Notes: generated by a model from the sequence alone, not told the origin. A stretch of DNA of 64,000 bases from Chloroflexota bacterium (GCA_019637815.1 JAHBUZ010000017.1:1-64000); one strand, 5' to 3'; positions 28,066 through 36,960 are shown, numbered from the stretch's first letter. Translations and numbers: made by a program.

Positions 28066-28910
28066 CCCGACGCGTCTTCCTGCCAGCGGACGTGCGCATC
28101 GTCGACAGCCACGTCCATGCGTGGCCCCACGGACTCGTCCACCCCGCCCAGCGTGTCCAGGAGCCGATGGCGGCCTCCCCGGCGGACCTCCTCGCCACCC
28201 TCGATGCGAGCGGTGTGGATGCCGTGCTCGTGAGCCCGGCGATGGTCCATCCGGACAACGGGTACATCCAGGGAGCGGCCGGTGCCGTGCCCACGCGCAT
28301 CCTCGCCGTCGCGGGCGTGGACCCGCGTGATCCGTCGGCCGTGGCGGGCATCCCGGACCACGCCGCTGCCGGGGTCGTCGCGGTGCGGGTCAACCTCGGG
28401 CCCAGCCCGCTGGAGACCGAGGCGGATCTCGCCGGGCTGGATGCCCTCGTGGACGCGACCGCGGCGGCGGGGCTCGTGCTCCAGTGGACCATGCGGCTGC
28501 CGGGCGCGGCACTCATCGAGCGGGCCGCGGCCAGGCGACCGGATGTCCCCCAGGTGTTCGACCACCTGGGCCTGCCGGTGGATGCCCGCGACCTCGGCCA
28601 GCTGGCGCGCATCCGTGACCTCGCCGGGATCCCGACGCTCCACATCAAGCTGTCCGGGATGTACGCCCTCTCGCAGGACGGCTACCCGTATCGGGACACC
28701 TGGCCATGGGCGGAAGGCGTGCTCGAGGCGTTCGGCGCCTCCCGCACGATGTGGGCGTCCGACTGGCCGCTGGCCGGTGAGTCCGCGTCGCACGCGGAGC
28801 ATCTGGCGCTCGTGGGGATGCTGCCCTTCCTGGATGACGCGGCACGCGATCACCTGCTGCGGCGGACCGCGCTCTCCCTGTGGGGCGAGCCACGAGCCGG
28901 CGGATCCTGA
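28062..28910 (+). CDS. Amidohydrolase 2 family protein, L-fuconolactonase/PDC-lactonase-like
   Basis: 282 aa TIM-barrel hydrolase. Motifs: H17/H19 (DSHVHAW), H168 (VFDHLG) and D234 (WASDWP), the set found in fuconolactonases, 2-pyrone-4,6-dicarboxylate lactonases and decarboxylases. HIKLSGMY precedes the last barrel strands. Lactone hydrolysis in a deoxy-sugar or sugar-acid route would fit the RhaM-like mutarotase and the dehydratases nearby. ATG 28062 overlaps the previous TGA (ATGA). Confidence 0.83.
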   Translation: MTRRVFLPADVRIVDSHVHAWPHGLVHPAQRVQEPMAASPADLLATLDASGVDAVLVSPAMVHPDNGYIQGAAGAVPTRILAVAGVDPRDPSAVAGIPDHAAAGVVAVRVNLGPSPLETEADLAGLDALVDATAAAGLVLQWTMRLPGAALIERAAARRPDVPQVFDHLGLPVDARDLGQLARIRDLAGIPTLHIKLSGMYALSQDGYPYRDTWPWAEGVLEAFGASRTMWASDWPLAGESASHAEHLALVGMLPFLDDAARDHLLRRTALSLWGEPRAGGS

Positions 28911-28929
28911 CCACGGACGACCGACCCCG

Positions 28930-29841
28930 ATGACCGACCGACCGGACCTGCGCGGCCTCTGGGGATTCGCGCTCACCCCCTTCGACGAGCACGACCGGAT
29001 CGATGCGGACGCGTTCGTCGCCGGCGTGCGCGCCCTCGGGCCACACGCCGATGTGATCTGTGCGGCGGGCACCCTGGGCCAGGGTGACCGGATGACCATC
29101 GAGGAGCGTCGTCGGTGCGTGGAGCTGGCGCGCGCCGCGGGCACCGGACGACCGGTCATGGGCACGCTCATGGCCGGACAGGACGACGCGCAGGCGGCGG
29201 TCGCGCTCCTGGAGGCCGGGGCCGCGGCGGTCCTGCTGCTGCCCACGACCGACGATGTCGCGGATGCCGCCGGGTCCCTCGGGCGGATCGGTGTCGCGAC
29301 CGGTGGCGCGCTCCCGGTGGTGCTGTATCAGCGGGGACCGCTCCGGCTCACGCCGGCCGACCTCCTGGACCTGTGTCGGTCGGAGCACCTGGTCGGGCTC
29401 AAGGATGCCCACGGGGACCTGCGCGCGTTCCATCGGCTGCGCGGCGCGGTCGGCGACCGACTCACCTGGATCGGTGCGTCGGAGGACCTGGCGCTCGGCT
29501 ACTGGGCCATGGGTGCCGATGCCTGGTCGCCCGCCAGCCTCGCGTACGCGCCGTGGTACGCGAGGGCGTGGTCCGATGCGCTCCACCAAGGCGACATCGC
29601 GACGGCCCGTCACCTCATGGAGCGGATCGCGTGGCCCATCACGGACCTGCGGCTCTCGCGTCCGGACATCGACATCACGGTGGTGCGGACCCTTGCGGCG
29701 TGGGCCGGGCTGGCGGTCGGGCGGGCACGGCCGCCGGCGGCACCACTGACCGCGGCGGAGATCACCCGCCTTGAAGAGCTGGCGCGCGTCCTGGACGAGG
29801 AACACGCCCGAGCCTCGGTGGACGCGGGCACGCCCCGCTGA
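28930..29841 (+). CDS. DapA-family aldolase/dehydratase, second paralogue
   Basis: 303 aa. Schiff-base lysine K158 (VGLKDAHGD) and Y133 (VVLYQRGP) in the DapA fold; AAGTLGQGD replaces the usual GTTGE loop, so substrate recognition differs from copy 8504-9409. The Y-Q-R-G-P and KDAHGD text resembles 5-dehydro-4-deoxyglucarate dehydratase relatives. It has a C-terminal extension of about 40 residues (LTAAEITRLEELARVLDEEH). ATG 28930 lacks an obvious ribosome site; it is 19 bp after the previous stop. Confidence 0.82.
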   Translation: MTDRPDLRGLWGFALTPFDEHDRIDADAFVAGVRALGPHADVICAAGTLGQGDRMTIEERRRCVELARAAGTGRPVMGTLMAGQDDAQAAVALLEAGAAAVLLLPTTDDVADAAGSLGRIGVATGGALPVVLYQRGPLRLTPADLLDLCRSEHLVGLKDAHGDLRAFHRLRGAVGDRLTWIGASEDLALGYWAMGADAWSPASLAYAPWYARAWSDALHQGDIATARHLMERIAWPITDLRLSRPDIDITVVRTLAAWAGLAVGRARPPAAPLTAAEITRLEELARVLDEEHARASVDAGTPR

Positions 29842-30872
29842 TGGCAGGCATCATCCGGACCGTCGCGGGCGATATCGATCCGCGCTGGCTGGGCCGGACG
29901 ATGGCCCACGAGCACGTCCTGTGCGACCTGTCGTTCCGATGGCGTCCATCGGGCCACCCCGCCGATGATGGCCCCGTCCGGCTGGGCAACCTCCAGCGGA
30001 TCCGACGTGCGCAATGGGCATCACGCGACAACCTGCGACTCTGCGATCCCCTGGTGGCGGGTGCGGAGCTGGCGGCGTTCGCGCGGGCCGGCGGGCAGAG
30101 CGTCGTGGAGCTCTCCAACCGGTCCATCGGCCGGGATCTCCGCGGGCTCCTCGCGGTCTCCCGCGCCAGCGGCGTCCAGGTCGTCGCGGGCACCGGCCTG
30201 TATGTGGCCGGCAGCATCCCCGCGGACATGGTCACCGCGAGCGTGTCGCAGATCGCGGATGCGCTGGAGCGGGACCTCACCGTGGGCGCGGACGGCAGCC
30301 CTGTGCGCTGCGGCGTCATCGGCGAGGTCGGCGCAGGCGCGTATCCCATGGCGGACATCGAGCGCCGCTCGCTCCGGGCGGCCGCCCTCGCATCCCTGCG
30401 GACCGGAGCCGCCATCGTCGTCCACCCGGCGCCCGGGACCGAGTCCGCCGTCGAGGTGCTGGACGTGCTGCTGGACGGTGGCGCTGACCCTGCGCGGATC
30501 TGCGTGGCGCACATCGACGAGCGGCTGCGCGCCGATGTCGATGCCGTCAGACGGATCGTCGCGCGTGGCTGCACGATCGGCTATGACACCTTCGGACGCG
30601 AGGCCTACTACCAGCCGCGGGACCGCCAGCACCCCACCGATACCCAGCGCCTGGAGACCCTCGTGCGGCTGCTGGACGCCGGGCTGGAGGGGCGCATCGT
30701 GCTCTCACAGGACGTGTGCATGCGCATCGACCTGGGTGCGTTCGGCGGACCCGGCTACGACCACATCCTCGTGACCATCGTGCCGCGACTCCATGCGGCC
30801 GGGGTCCCGGCGACGACCATCGACCGGCTGCTCATCGAGAACCCGGCCCGGCTGCTGACGATGCCCGCCTGA
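29841..30872 (+). CDS. Phosphotriesterase-family metallohydrolase
   Basis: 343 aa. Binuclear metal site: H23/H25 (MAHEHV), bridging residue E162 (VIGEVGAG, Glu in place of carboxylated Lys), H195 (VVHPAPG), H224 (VAHIDE) and D291 (LSQDVC). The Glu form is typical of the PHP/lactonase subgroup rather than true phosphotriesterases, so a lactonase or similar activity is likely. ATG shares its A with the previous TGA. It is the last gene of the operon that starts at the copy-B promoter, and is followed by a convergent gene 28 bp away. Confidence 0.85.
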   Translation: MAGIIRTVAGDIDPRWLGRTMAHEHVLCDLSFRWRPSGHPADDGPVRLGNLQRIRRAQWASRDNLRLCDPLVAGAELAAFARAGGQSVVELSNRSIGRDLRGLLAVSRASGVQVVAGTGLYVAGSIPADMVTASVSQIADALERDLTVGADGSPVRCGVIGEVGAGAYPMADIERRSLRAAALASLRTGAAIVVHPAPGTESAVEVLDVLLDGGADPARICVAHIDERLRADVDAVRRIVARGCTIGYDTFGREAYYQPRDRQHPTDTQRLETLVRLLDAGLEGRIVLSQDVCMRIDLGAFGGPGYDHILVTIVPRLHAAGVPATTIDRLLIENPARLLTMPA

Positions 30873-30900
30873 GGACCGGACGCCGCGCGACCTGGTCCGA

Positions 30901-31479
30901 TCAGCCCTCGACCCACGCCGTATAGCCGGGGCACGAGCCTGACTCCACCAGCCCGGCCGTGGAGCCCGCCACGACGAGGTACCGATCGACCCGATGTCGC
31001 GCGGTCCCTTCGACCTTGCTGCCGCGGTACCAGATCATCTTCACGAGGACCCGGAACGACGGCCCCGGTGACGAGGGCCCGCTGACCGCCACCCGCTGCC
31101 GGCCGAGCTTGGCGTCCTTGCCCGTGGTCGCTGTCGCCGTCACCACCGCCGTCCGCCGCACCGTGGTCCACGACTGTCCGGGCCGCTTGCGCTGGACGAT
31201 CACCCGCCAGCCCACGCGCTGCGTCCCCGATCGTGCGCGGATGCGGGGCGCCCGCACGTTGATGGCGGTCAGCGGCCCCTCGAACGACGTCGAGGAGCTC
31301 GCCCCCGTGTAGCGGCAGCGCGCGCCGGGCTGCGCGAAGGTGTCCTGCAGGGAGTGCGCACCCACCTTGCCCGTGTCGCGCAGCTCCGTGTCCGCGGCGG
31401 CCGGAGCGACGGACGAGACGGCCAGCATCCCTGCCAGCAAGGCGACGGACATGCGCCGCCGCCAGGACCGGACCTGCAT
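30901..31479 (-). CDS. Secreted protein of unknown function
   Basis: 192 aa. Sec signal peptide MQVRSWRRRMSVALLAGMLAVSS..., cleavage near APAAAD (residues 26-30). The mature part is beta-rich and basic (WRVIVQRKRPGQSWTTVRR, VKMIWYRGSKVEGTARHRVDRYLVV), with cysteines only near the two ends, suggesting one disulfide in an Ig-like domain. The secreted protein at 41865-42326 has a similar layout. ATG 31479 has GGAGG 5 nt upstream. I do not recognise the family. Confidence 0.72.
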   Translation of the reverse strand: MQVRSWRRRMSVALLAGMLAVSSVAPAAADTELRDTGKVGAHSLQDTFAQPGARCRYTGASSSTSFEGPLTAINVRAPRIRARSGTQRVGWRVIVQRKRPGQSWTTVRRTAVVTATATTGKDAKLGRQRVAVSGPSSPGPSFRVLVKMIWYRGSKVEGTARHRVDRYLVVAGSTAGLVESGSCPGYTAWVEG

Positions 31480-31821
31480 GTGTGCCTCCGTACCGGGGTG
31501 TCCAGGTCCCGGGCATGCGATGGACCCGCGAAGCCTGACACACCAGATGCCCACCACGCCATCCGTGGCAGTACGGAGCGCCCTACGGATCCGATCGTCC
31601 GTAGGGTGAGTCGCCCGAGGCTGACGCGCGAGGATCGCCCTCGGAGCCAGCGTCGATCGGAGGTGAGCGGGGTGTGACAGCCCGTATGCGATCGGCGACG
31701 AGCGGGATCCCGAAGCCGTGCTGGCACGCCGTGCGGCGCCGTACCATCCCGATGCCTCATGCGTGACAGGCGCACGAGTGACGACCCGGGAGGGATCCGG
31801 ACATGATCGACGACGGTCGCG
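31480..31821. other. Divergent intergenic region with 9-bp inverted repeat
   Basis: 342 bp without a supported gene. It carries a perfect inverted repeat CCCTACGGA-N8-TCCGTAGGG at 31581-31606, suitable as an operator or a small hairpin. Just before the plus-strand gene a strong GGGAGGGA (about 31790) faces ATG 31803, which opens only a 15-codon frame ending at 31850, overlapping the start of the next gene. Confidence 0.5.
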
Positions 31822-32463
31822 ATGGCTTCGACCTCGCGGGCGGCACATGAACGCTATCTCGACGCGTTCCATCAGAGGTGGGCGGCCCTCGACGGGCCCT
31901 TCAGGCCGGGTTTTCCGCCCTTGAGCCCGAAACGCGACTTGGGTCTCGATCTCGATTCGAGTCCCGACCCCGATGGGCTCGTCCCGCGGACGAGCGAGCG
32001 CCTGCACAGTGGACCGCACGTGGCACCGCAACTCGAGGCGCTCATCCCCACGTCGCTCTGGCAGGATGGCGCGGAGATCGACTCGCAGACCGCATCCCAA
32101 TGGGCGTCAGGGTTGTTGGATCGCGCACTGCAACGTCTCTCGGTGCGACCCCGGGATGTCGTGGTGGTGTGTGGCATGGGTCTCCGAGAGGCCGGGTTGA
32201 TCGTGAACGTCTACCGCGTCCCCGGCGTGGATGAGGTGGCACTCGATCGGGAGTTCCGCATCGTCATCACCCGTCCGCATCGCGGCTCGACATGGCAGCG
32301 CCGCATGGTCGGCGGTCGAGAGGTCTGGTGGTCGGCGCCGCCTGCGAATAGCCCTGATCATGATCCGGGGTTCCACGTCGCCTTCTGGGTAGCAGATGCC
32401 TGCGTCGTGCATGTCGCAGGCGACGAAGACCGCATCGAGGCGGCGATCCCCATGCTGCCGTGA
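31822..32463 (+). CDS. Hypothetical protein
   Basis: 213 aa, no signal peptide or membrane helix. Central beta-alpha-beta region PRDVVVVCGMGLREAGLIVNVYRVPG, followed by two strands with aromatic residues (WQRRMVGGREVWWSAPP; FHVAFWVADACVVHVAGDED). No family recognised. Start uncertain: ATG 31822 has no ribosome site, while a good one serves the 15-codon frame from ATG 31803 that overlaps it. First of six plus-strand genes of unknown function (31.8-36.1 kb). Confidence 0.6.
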   Translation: MASTSRAAHERYLDAFHQRWAALDGPFRPGFPPLSPKRDLGLDLDSSPDPDGLVPRTSERLHSGPHVAPQLEALIPTSLWQDGAEIDSQTASQWASGLLDRALQRLSVRPRDVVVVCGMGLREAGLIVNVYRVPGVDEVALDREFRIVITRPHRGSTWQRRMVGGREVWWSAPPANSPDHDPGFHVAFWVADACVVHVAGDEDRIEAAIPMLP

Positions 32464-32663
32464 ACTATCGAGCCTCCCCACGGCGGTCACCAGGCACGGC
32501 CACCACACCGCTCCCCAGGGCCGGCGTCGCCGCGGCACTATCGGGCTCGTCGAGGACGCTCGCTGCGAGCGAGCCCCAGATGCGCTCGTGCGAGACCAGC
32601 GTGCCGGTCTCCGATGTGGCGTGTGAGACTTGCGGACAAGACTGCGAGGAGCATCGTCACGTC

Positions 32664-33638
32664 ATGGCTGGATCGGATGGTCGGGTATCGACGACGCGCG
32701 GTCCCTTGACCTGCCACCTCCCGGATGATGGACGGTACGCGTGGTTCGCCGACTCGCGCGGGAATCTCGTTGCGGTCCTCGACCACATGGACCGGGCATC
32801 GCTTCGTGCTGAGGTGGACCGCACGATCGAGAGCCTCTCCACGGACGTCCAGGCGGTCAGTATCGTCAGGACGGCAACGGTCCAGCTACCGAGCGCCGGA
32901 GCAGGGGTGACGATCGTGGACGCGGATCTGTCTCCGTCGGGCCGACTGCTGTTGCTGCTCTCGGATGGCGAGCGATCCTGGATCCTGGGCGGATCATCGG
33001 ACCAGCTCCATCGTAACGAGCTGCCAACGGGGTACATGGCACGGTGGTACGAGGATGGCGTGATCGTCTGCGGTGGCCCGATCGAGGGCGGGGACACGAT
33101 CATGCTGGACGACGGGTTCCGGGAACAGGCTCGCCTCGCCCTGGACACACCGACCGAGGTCGTCGCCTTCGACCATGACCTCCTTGCCGCCTATTCGGCG
33201 TATGGCAGTCGAGCCACACCAGAGGTGACGCGGTGGTCTCCTCGAACCGGAACCTCGTGGACATACGATGACCTCCCGGTCGATTCCCAGGACGAATGCA
33301 TCGCGGCCCTGTCGAGGGTGGATGCCAGAAGGGTGTGCCTCGTCGTCGAGGACTCCGGGTCGCTCGTGGTCATGGAGGTCGCGTCGGGCTCGTTCAGCAT
33401 GCATGCGCTTCCTCGTCTCCTCGTCGGCCTGGGAGGCATCGGGACGCTCGATGGGGGCGGCTGGATGTCCCGTGTCGTGCCCGAGGAGGTCTGGAGCTGG
33501 GTCGACCAGGATCGCGTGATGCGCACGAGCCTTGCGCCGGTGCCTGCCGATGCCCTGGTCCGACCATCGAGCGGTGGGCTCCTGGTCGCCTGGCGCGACT
33601 TGACGTATTGGGTCATCCGGATCGACGGTCATCCCTGA
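32664..33638 (+). CDS. Hypothetical protein, predicted beta-propeller-like
   Basis: 324 aa from ATG 32664 (GAGGAG 12 nt upstream). Repeated strand-turn-strand pattern: LPDDGRYAWFADSRGNLVAVLDH, DLSPSGRLLLLLSDGERSWILGG, TEVVAFDHDLLAAYSAYG, WSWVDQDRVMRTSLAPV. This periodic D/G-turn followed by hydrophobic strands suggests a beta-propeller, but no named repeat is evident. The frame is open back to a GTG at 32460 overlapping the previous stop (GTGA); that extension is Arg/Ser/Pro-rich and includes a Cys cluster (CETCGQDC), so it may or may not be translated. Confidence 0.6.
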   Translation: MAGSDGRVSTTRGPLTCHLPDDGRYAWFADSRGNLVAVLDHMDRASLRAEVDRTIESLSTDVQAVSIVRTATVQLPSAGAGVTIVDADLSPSGRLLLLLSDGERSWILGGSSDQLHRNELPTGYMARWYEDGVIVCGGPIEGGDTIMLDDGFREQARLALDTPTEVVAFDHDLLAAYSAYGSRATPEVTRWSPRTGTSWTYDDLPVDSQDECIAALSRVDARRVCLVVEDSGSLVVMEVASGSFSMHALPRLLVGLGGIGTLDGGGWMSRVVPEEVWSWVDQDRVMRTSLAPVPADALVRPSSGGLLVAWRDLTYWVIRIDGHP

Positions 33639-33711
33639 TCGATGAGCTCGGACACATCGTGCCGGAAGCTGACGGACCCACTTCGGCACGGGACTCGTAC
33701 GGGGTGGAGCC

Positions 33712-34128
33712 ATGACGGACGAGGATGACGTCGCAGCGATCCGGGATCGAGTGCTGCTGTACCTCGCGGATCGACGGGCCTTCGAGGAACAGGCACCACG
33801 GACGTTCAAGTCGCACCGCAAGGATCCGGAGCGCGATCGGATCCTGCAGGATGCCTACGACTCCTCCCGTTCGAAGCACATATCCTCGACCATCGAGGGC
33901 ATCGTGCACTGGAACATGCCGCCGGCCGTCGATCCGAGCACGACGGTGTTCGTCGACATCAAGGTCAACGGCGACCGTGCGGTGGTGCTGACCGACGAGT
34001 CACTGCCGTGGCTGGATGCCCCGGCGAGGTTCAAGTATCGCCTCGATCGGGAGCACGACGGGTGGCGGCTGAGCGACCGTCGAGGGTATTACCCTTCGGA
34101 CCGAATCTGGATCCAGGATGTCCTCTAG
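33712..34128 (+). CDS. Hypothetical protein, NTF2-like immunity-protein-like
   Basis: 138 aa. Helical N-terminus (DDVAAIRDRVLLYLADRRAFEEQ) then a curved sheet (HWNMPPAVDPSTTVFVDIKVNG, RAVVLTDESLPW, RFKYRLDREHDGWRLSDRRGYYPSDRIWIQDVL). This helix-plus-cone-sheet text and the GWRL..R.GY end resemble NTF2-fold immunity proteins; this is a pattern judgement, not a match I can prove. ATG 33712 with GGTGGAG 4 nt upstream. Confidence 0.6.
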   Translation: MTDEDDVAAIRDRVLLYLADRRAFEEQAPRTFKSHRKDPERDRILQDAYDSSRSKHISSTIEGIVHWNMPPAVDPSTTVFVDIKVNGDRAVVLTDESLPWLDAPARFKYRLDREHDGWRLSDRRGYYPSDRIWIQDVL

Positions 34129-34174
34129 TCGTTGGCCCTGGTGGTAGCACCATGACCCGGACACAGGGGCAACC

Positions 34175-34708
34175 ATGAGCGTCACGAAGGCGACCGCCGG
34201 GGGCGAACCGCGTCCGTCCGACGATCGGCGCGCGGCCGCATACGTCGTGGATCTGGTCATCTTCGTGCCGATCCTCTGGGCGATCTTCGCGGTCCAGGTC
34301 TGGCTCGGGATCATCCGTCCGGAGCTCAGCGGGTGGGACCTTGACCCCACGGCACTGATCGTGGACCTGCCGCACCTGATCGTGCCGGCGGTCTACTTCA
34401 TCGGCTGCTGGACACGCAGCGGGCGGACCATCGGGATGCGTCTGTGTGGCATCCGGGTGGTCCGGGACGACGGCCTCGGCCTCCTGACCGTGCGGGCGGC
34501 CCTGAAGCGATGGCTCGCACTCCAGGGGGTCGTCCTCATCGTCTTCCTGCTGATCGACCGTTCCGGCGACCTCTGGTTCTGGGTGGAGATACCCAAGATG
34601 GCCTGGCTCGGCTTCCTGTACTGGTCGATCCACCGTGACCCCCTGGGCCGGGGCTTCCACGATCGCGTGAGCGGGAGCCGGGTCATCCGTGACACGGGCG
34701 TGAGCTGA
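34175..34708 (+). CDS. RDD family integral membrane protein
   Basis: 177 aa. The R-DD signature starts the first helix (DDRRAAAYVVDLVIFVPILW); GRTIGMRLCGIRVV and GFHDRVSGSRVI are the other two RDD landmarks. About three to four transmembrane helices. RDD proteins have been linked to ion exchange and cell-envelope functions; the role here is unknown. ATG 34175 follows AGGGG. It is closely spaced with the flanking unknown genes and may be co-transcribed. Confidence 0.8.
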   Translation: MSVTKATAGGEPRPSDDRRAAAYVVDLVIFVPILWAIFAVQVWLGIIRPELSGWDLDPTALIVDLPHLIVPAVYFIGCWTRSGRTIGMRLCGIRVVRDDGLGLLTVRAALKRWLALQGVVLIVFLLIDRSGDLWFWVEIPKMAWLGFLYWSIHRDPLGRGFHDRVSGSRVIRDTGVS

Positions 34709-34770
34709 CCCATGCATGTGGTGGCTACCTTTCCCCGTCGAACCCTTGGACCCTGTAGGCGGGTGACGAG

Positions 34771-35433
34771 ATGCTGCCGGCGAGCGAGCTGCATGCCATC
34801 GGGCGACGGACCCTGCGCGACCGCATGACGTCGCTCGGCTTCCGCAGGGATCGCAGGACGGGACGTGCCAGCTGGCGACGGACCGAGGAGGGCGTGGAGA
34901 CCGACCTCGTCGTCGTCCCGTCCGCCCACGACTTCTTCCAGGGTCGGGGACGGTTCACCATCGAGGTGTCGGAGTGGGACCCGGTCAGCGGCCGTGTGAC
35001 GAACGAGCGGCTGGCCGTCCTGCTGGACGATGACCAGCGGGAGCGTCTGCGCGCCCTGATCGACGAGGTGCGCCGCCGGATGCCGCGGCCGGACCCGGAT
35101 CTCCTGGACGAGCTCACGGAGGACGAGCGCCGCTGGTACCTCTCGGGGTTCGACCCGGTGAGAGCGCCGTTCCTCCTGTCGGAGGATGTCTGGTTCGAGT
35201 ACGTGGACGAGCAGGACGCGGCGGCCGCGTTCACGTTCGTGGGCGAGGTCCTGCCCACGTGCCTGGGCATCCTCACCCGGGTCGGCATCGAGGAGCACGC
35301 GCGACGATCCGCGGCAGGCGCGGACGACGATGGATCGCGTCACCTGCTATGGGGCCTCGACGCCGTGCTGGGCTCCGGGAGCCGGGACCCCCACGACGCC
35401 CCTAGACCTGTGCGCTCCGCCGATGACCGGTGA
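34771..35433 (+). CDS. Hypothetical protein, DUF4304-like
   Basis: 220 aa, cytosolic. N-terminal LRDRMTSLGFRRDRRTGRASWRRTEEGVETDLVVVPS and FTIEVSEWDP match the pattern of DUF4304 proteins (helix, GF-R, two strands, FTI-strand). Members often sit in immunity-type gene arrays near polymorphic toxins. A charged middle helix (DDQRERLRALIDEVRRRM) follows. ATG 34771 has no strong ribosome site. Confidence 0.58.
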   Translation: MLPASELHAIGRRTLRDRMTSLGFRRDRRTGRASWRRTEEGVETDLVVVPSAHDFFQGRGRFTIEVSEWDPVSGRVTNERLAVLLDDDQRERLRALIDEVRRRMPRPDPDLLDELTEDERRWYLSGFDPVRAPFLLSEDVWFEYVDEQDAAAAFTFVGEVLPTCLGILTRVGIEEHARRSAAGADDDGSRHLLWGLDAVLGSGSRDPHDAPRPVRSADDR

Positions 35434-35460
35434 CGGGGCCGATCGCGCGAGCATGAACCC

Positions 35461-36063
35461 ATGAGCCGAGGACTCACCGAGCGCTACCGCGAGACCATCG
35501 CCCGGGCGATCGCCGGGCATGGACCCGAGGACCCAGTGGAGCTCTGGATGATCCACGAGGCGGTGGACTACCGGGAGCGGGACATGATCGATGCCGCGGA
35601 GCTCAACGCGTCGCTCGCGTCGCTCGCGGCCGAGGGTCGTGTCCGGGAGCTCCCGGGACATCGGTACATCGAGGGCCGCGAGACGGTGGGCTCCACCACC
35701 ATGACGCCCGTGACGACCGCGGAGTGGGCGGAGGCGCGGCAGGCCTACAGCGACTGGTTCGCGCGGGCGTACGCGAGCCTGCCACGGGAGCCCGATGAGG
35801 GTCCCCTGCCGGTCCGTCTCCTGGTCGAGCTCCCGGAGCGTGGGGGTCACCAGGACGCTCGGGTGATCGATGCGCTCGGCAGGGCGCTGGTCGACAGCGC
35901 GGGGCGACTCGGCCTCGAGGCGATCCCGATGGCGGGGTTCGATGAGCGCGCCTTCGAGGTCTGGACGACCCCGGAGCACCGGGATCGGGTGGTCGGACTC
36001 ATCGGTGACCTCGCGGCCGACCTCGGCCGGCCGGACATCACGGTCGTCGCCAAGCCAGGATGA
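35461..36063 (+). CDS. Hypothetical protein
   Basis: 200 aa, cytosolic, alpha/beta. N-terminal part (TIARAIAGHGPEDPVELWMIHEAV; SLAAEGRVRELPGHRYIEG) looks like a winged-helix, and the C-terminal part (VRLLVELPERGG, VWTTPEHRDRVVGLIGDLAADLGRPDITVVAKPG) like a ferredoxin-type fold. No family assigned. 27 bp after the previous gene and probably in the same transcript. Confidence 0.58.
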   Translation: MSRGLTERYRETIARAIAGHGPEDPVELWMIHEAVDYRERDMIDAAELNASLASLAAEGRVRELPGHRYIEGRETVGSTTMTPVTTAEWAEARQAYSDWFARAYASLPREPDEGPLPVRLLVELPERGGHQDARVIDALGRALVDSAGRLGLEAIPMAGFDERAFEVWTTPEHRDRVVGLIGDLAADLGRPDITVVAKPG

Positions 36064-36310
36064 GCCGCGGCCGGGTCAGGACCATCTCCCTGTTCTGGCC
36101 ACGGACCCGCTGACCTCGATCCCGCTTGGCGGACCGTCGCAGCGGATGTGAGGCGGGCGAGGGCGACCGTCCACCGCCGATCCCGCGGCTTCGGGTCGCG
36201 ATGCGGGATCCGCGCCGAACCTAGCGGCCGAGTCGATGGATCCCGATGCGGTGGAGCGGTCTTCCGGTCGACACCCGCCGTTTACATAGGGTATTCGCGG
36301 TCGACGGCGC

Positions 36311-36361
36311 ATGTCACACGTGGGCGTGGAGTTCGCCACCGCGATCGACTGGCCGGTGTAG
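36311..36361 (+). pseudogene. Remnant 3' end of a Uma2 gene (third copy of the array)
   Basis: The in-frame text VGVEFATAIDWPV-stop aligns with the C-terminus of the next two Uma2 proteins (SVDLAAAIDWPA/I). It is followed by the same ~80-bp downstream/promoter sequence that separates the two intact genes. Only the last codons survive, so this is a deleted copy that shows the array was once longer. Confidence 0.8.
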
Positions 36362-36402
36362 GGCCGCGCTGTCCAGGCTCCCCACGAGCTGTGGGAGGAC
36401 GC

Positions 36403-36435
36403 GGTAAGGGCGTGGTAAGCCCTGCCCGCTACGAT
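36403..36435 (+). promoter_or_regulatory. Leaderless Uma2 promoter with 11-bp direct repeats, copy 1
   Basis: GGTAAG at 36403 and again at 36414 (11-bp period), then exactly 10 bp to TACGAT (36430-36435), then 6 bp to the ATG. The -10 position puts the transcript start at or next to the ATG, so the mRNA should be leaderless. An 11-bp direct repeat is typical of OmpR/PhoB-type response-regulator boxes. Confidence 0.6.
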
Positions 36436-36441
36436 GCGCCC

Positions 36442-36960
36442 ATGCGAACGACGTTCGTGATGGACCCGCCACCCATCGTCGAGGACTGGCTCGCGCAGCG
36501 ACGCGCGCTCGGCCAGGACCGCTATGACGAGGTCTGGGAGGGCGAGTACCGCGTGGCACCCATGCCCAAGGGACGACACGGTCGTGTCGAGGTCGAGCTG
36601 GTGCGGATCCTGATGCCGCGTGCCGCTCGCGCTGGCCTGGTGGGCAGTGGCGGCTGCAACATCGGTGCGCCGGGCGACTACCGTGGCCCGGATCAGGCGT
36701 ACTTCCGCGATTGGCAGGACCTCACCTACTACCCCACGGCGGCCATCGTGGTGGAGATCCTGTCGCCAGACGACGAGTCCCGCCACAAGCTCGGCTTCTA
36801 CTTCCGCGCCGGTGTCGAGGAGGTGCTGCTGGTCGACCCGGACTCGCACACCGTCGAATGGCTCATGCGAGGGAGGGACGGCCTCGAACCTGCTGACGGG
36901 AGCGCGATCCTGGGCATCTCGAGCGTCGACCTGGCCGCCGCGATCGACTGGCCGGCATAG
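36442..36960 (+). CDS. Uma2-family PD-(D/E)xK endonuclease, array copy 1
   Basis: 172 aa. Nuclease core: D84 (RGPDQAY), E105 (IVVEILSP) and K116 (RHKLGFYF), followed by VEEVLLVDPD, the canonical Uma2 order. The function of Uma2 proteins is unsettled; many spread with transposons or phages. ATG 36442 is set by the leaderless promoter and by the identical start of the next copy. The first 36 and last ~65 codons are nearly identical to copy 2, whereas the middle (about residues 37-98) is strongly divergent. Confidence 0.85.
   Translation: MRTTFVMDPPPIVEDWLAQRRALGQDRYDEVWEGEYRVAPMPKGRHGRVEVELVRILMPRAARAGLVGSGGCNIGAPGDYRGPDQAYFRDWQDLTYYPTAAIVVEILSPDDESRHKLGFYFRAGVEEVLLVDPDSHTVEWLMRGRDGLEPADGSAILGISSVDLAAAIDWPA

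Noticed and set aside
32460..32663. GTG start at 32460 for the propeller-like protein
   Set aside because: The extra 68 residues are Arg/Ser/Pro-rich and unlike the rest of the protein; ATG 32664 is preferred, though the GTGA overlap keeps the long form possible.
36148..36441. Extended N-terminus of Uma2 copy 1
   Set aside because: The identical leaderless promoter in front of copy 2 fixes the start at ATG 36442; the extension runs through promoter and remnant sequence.
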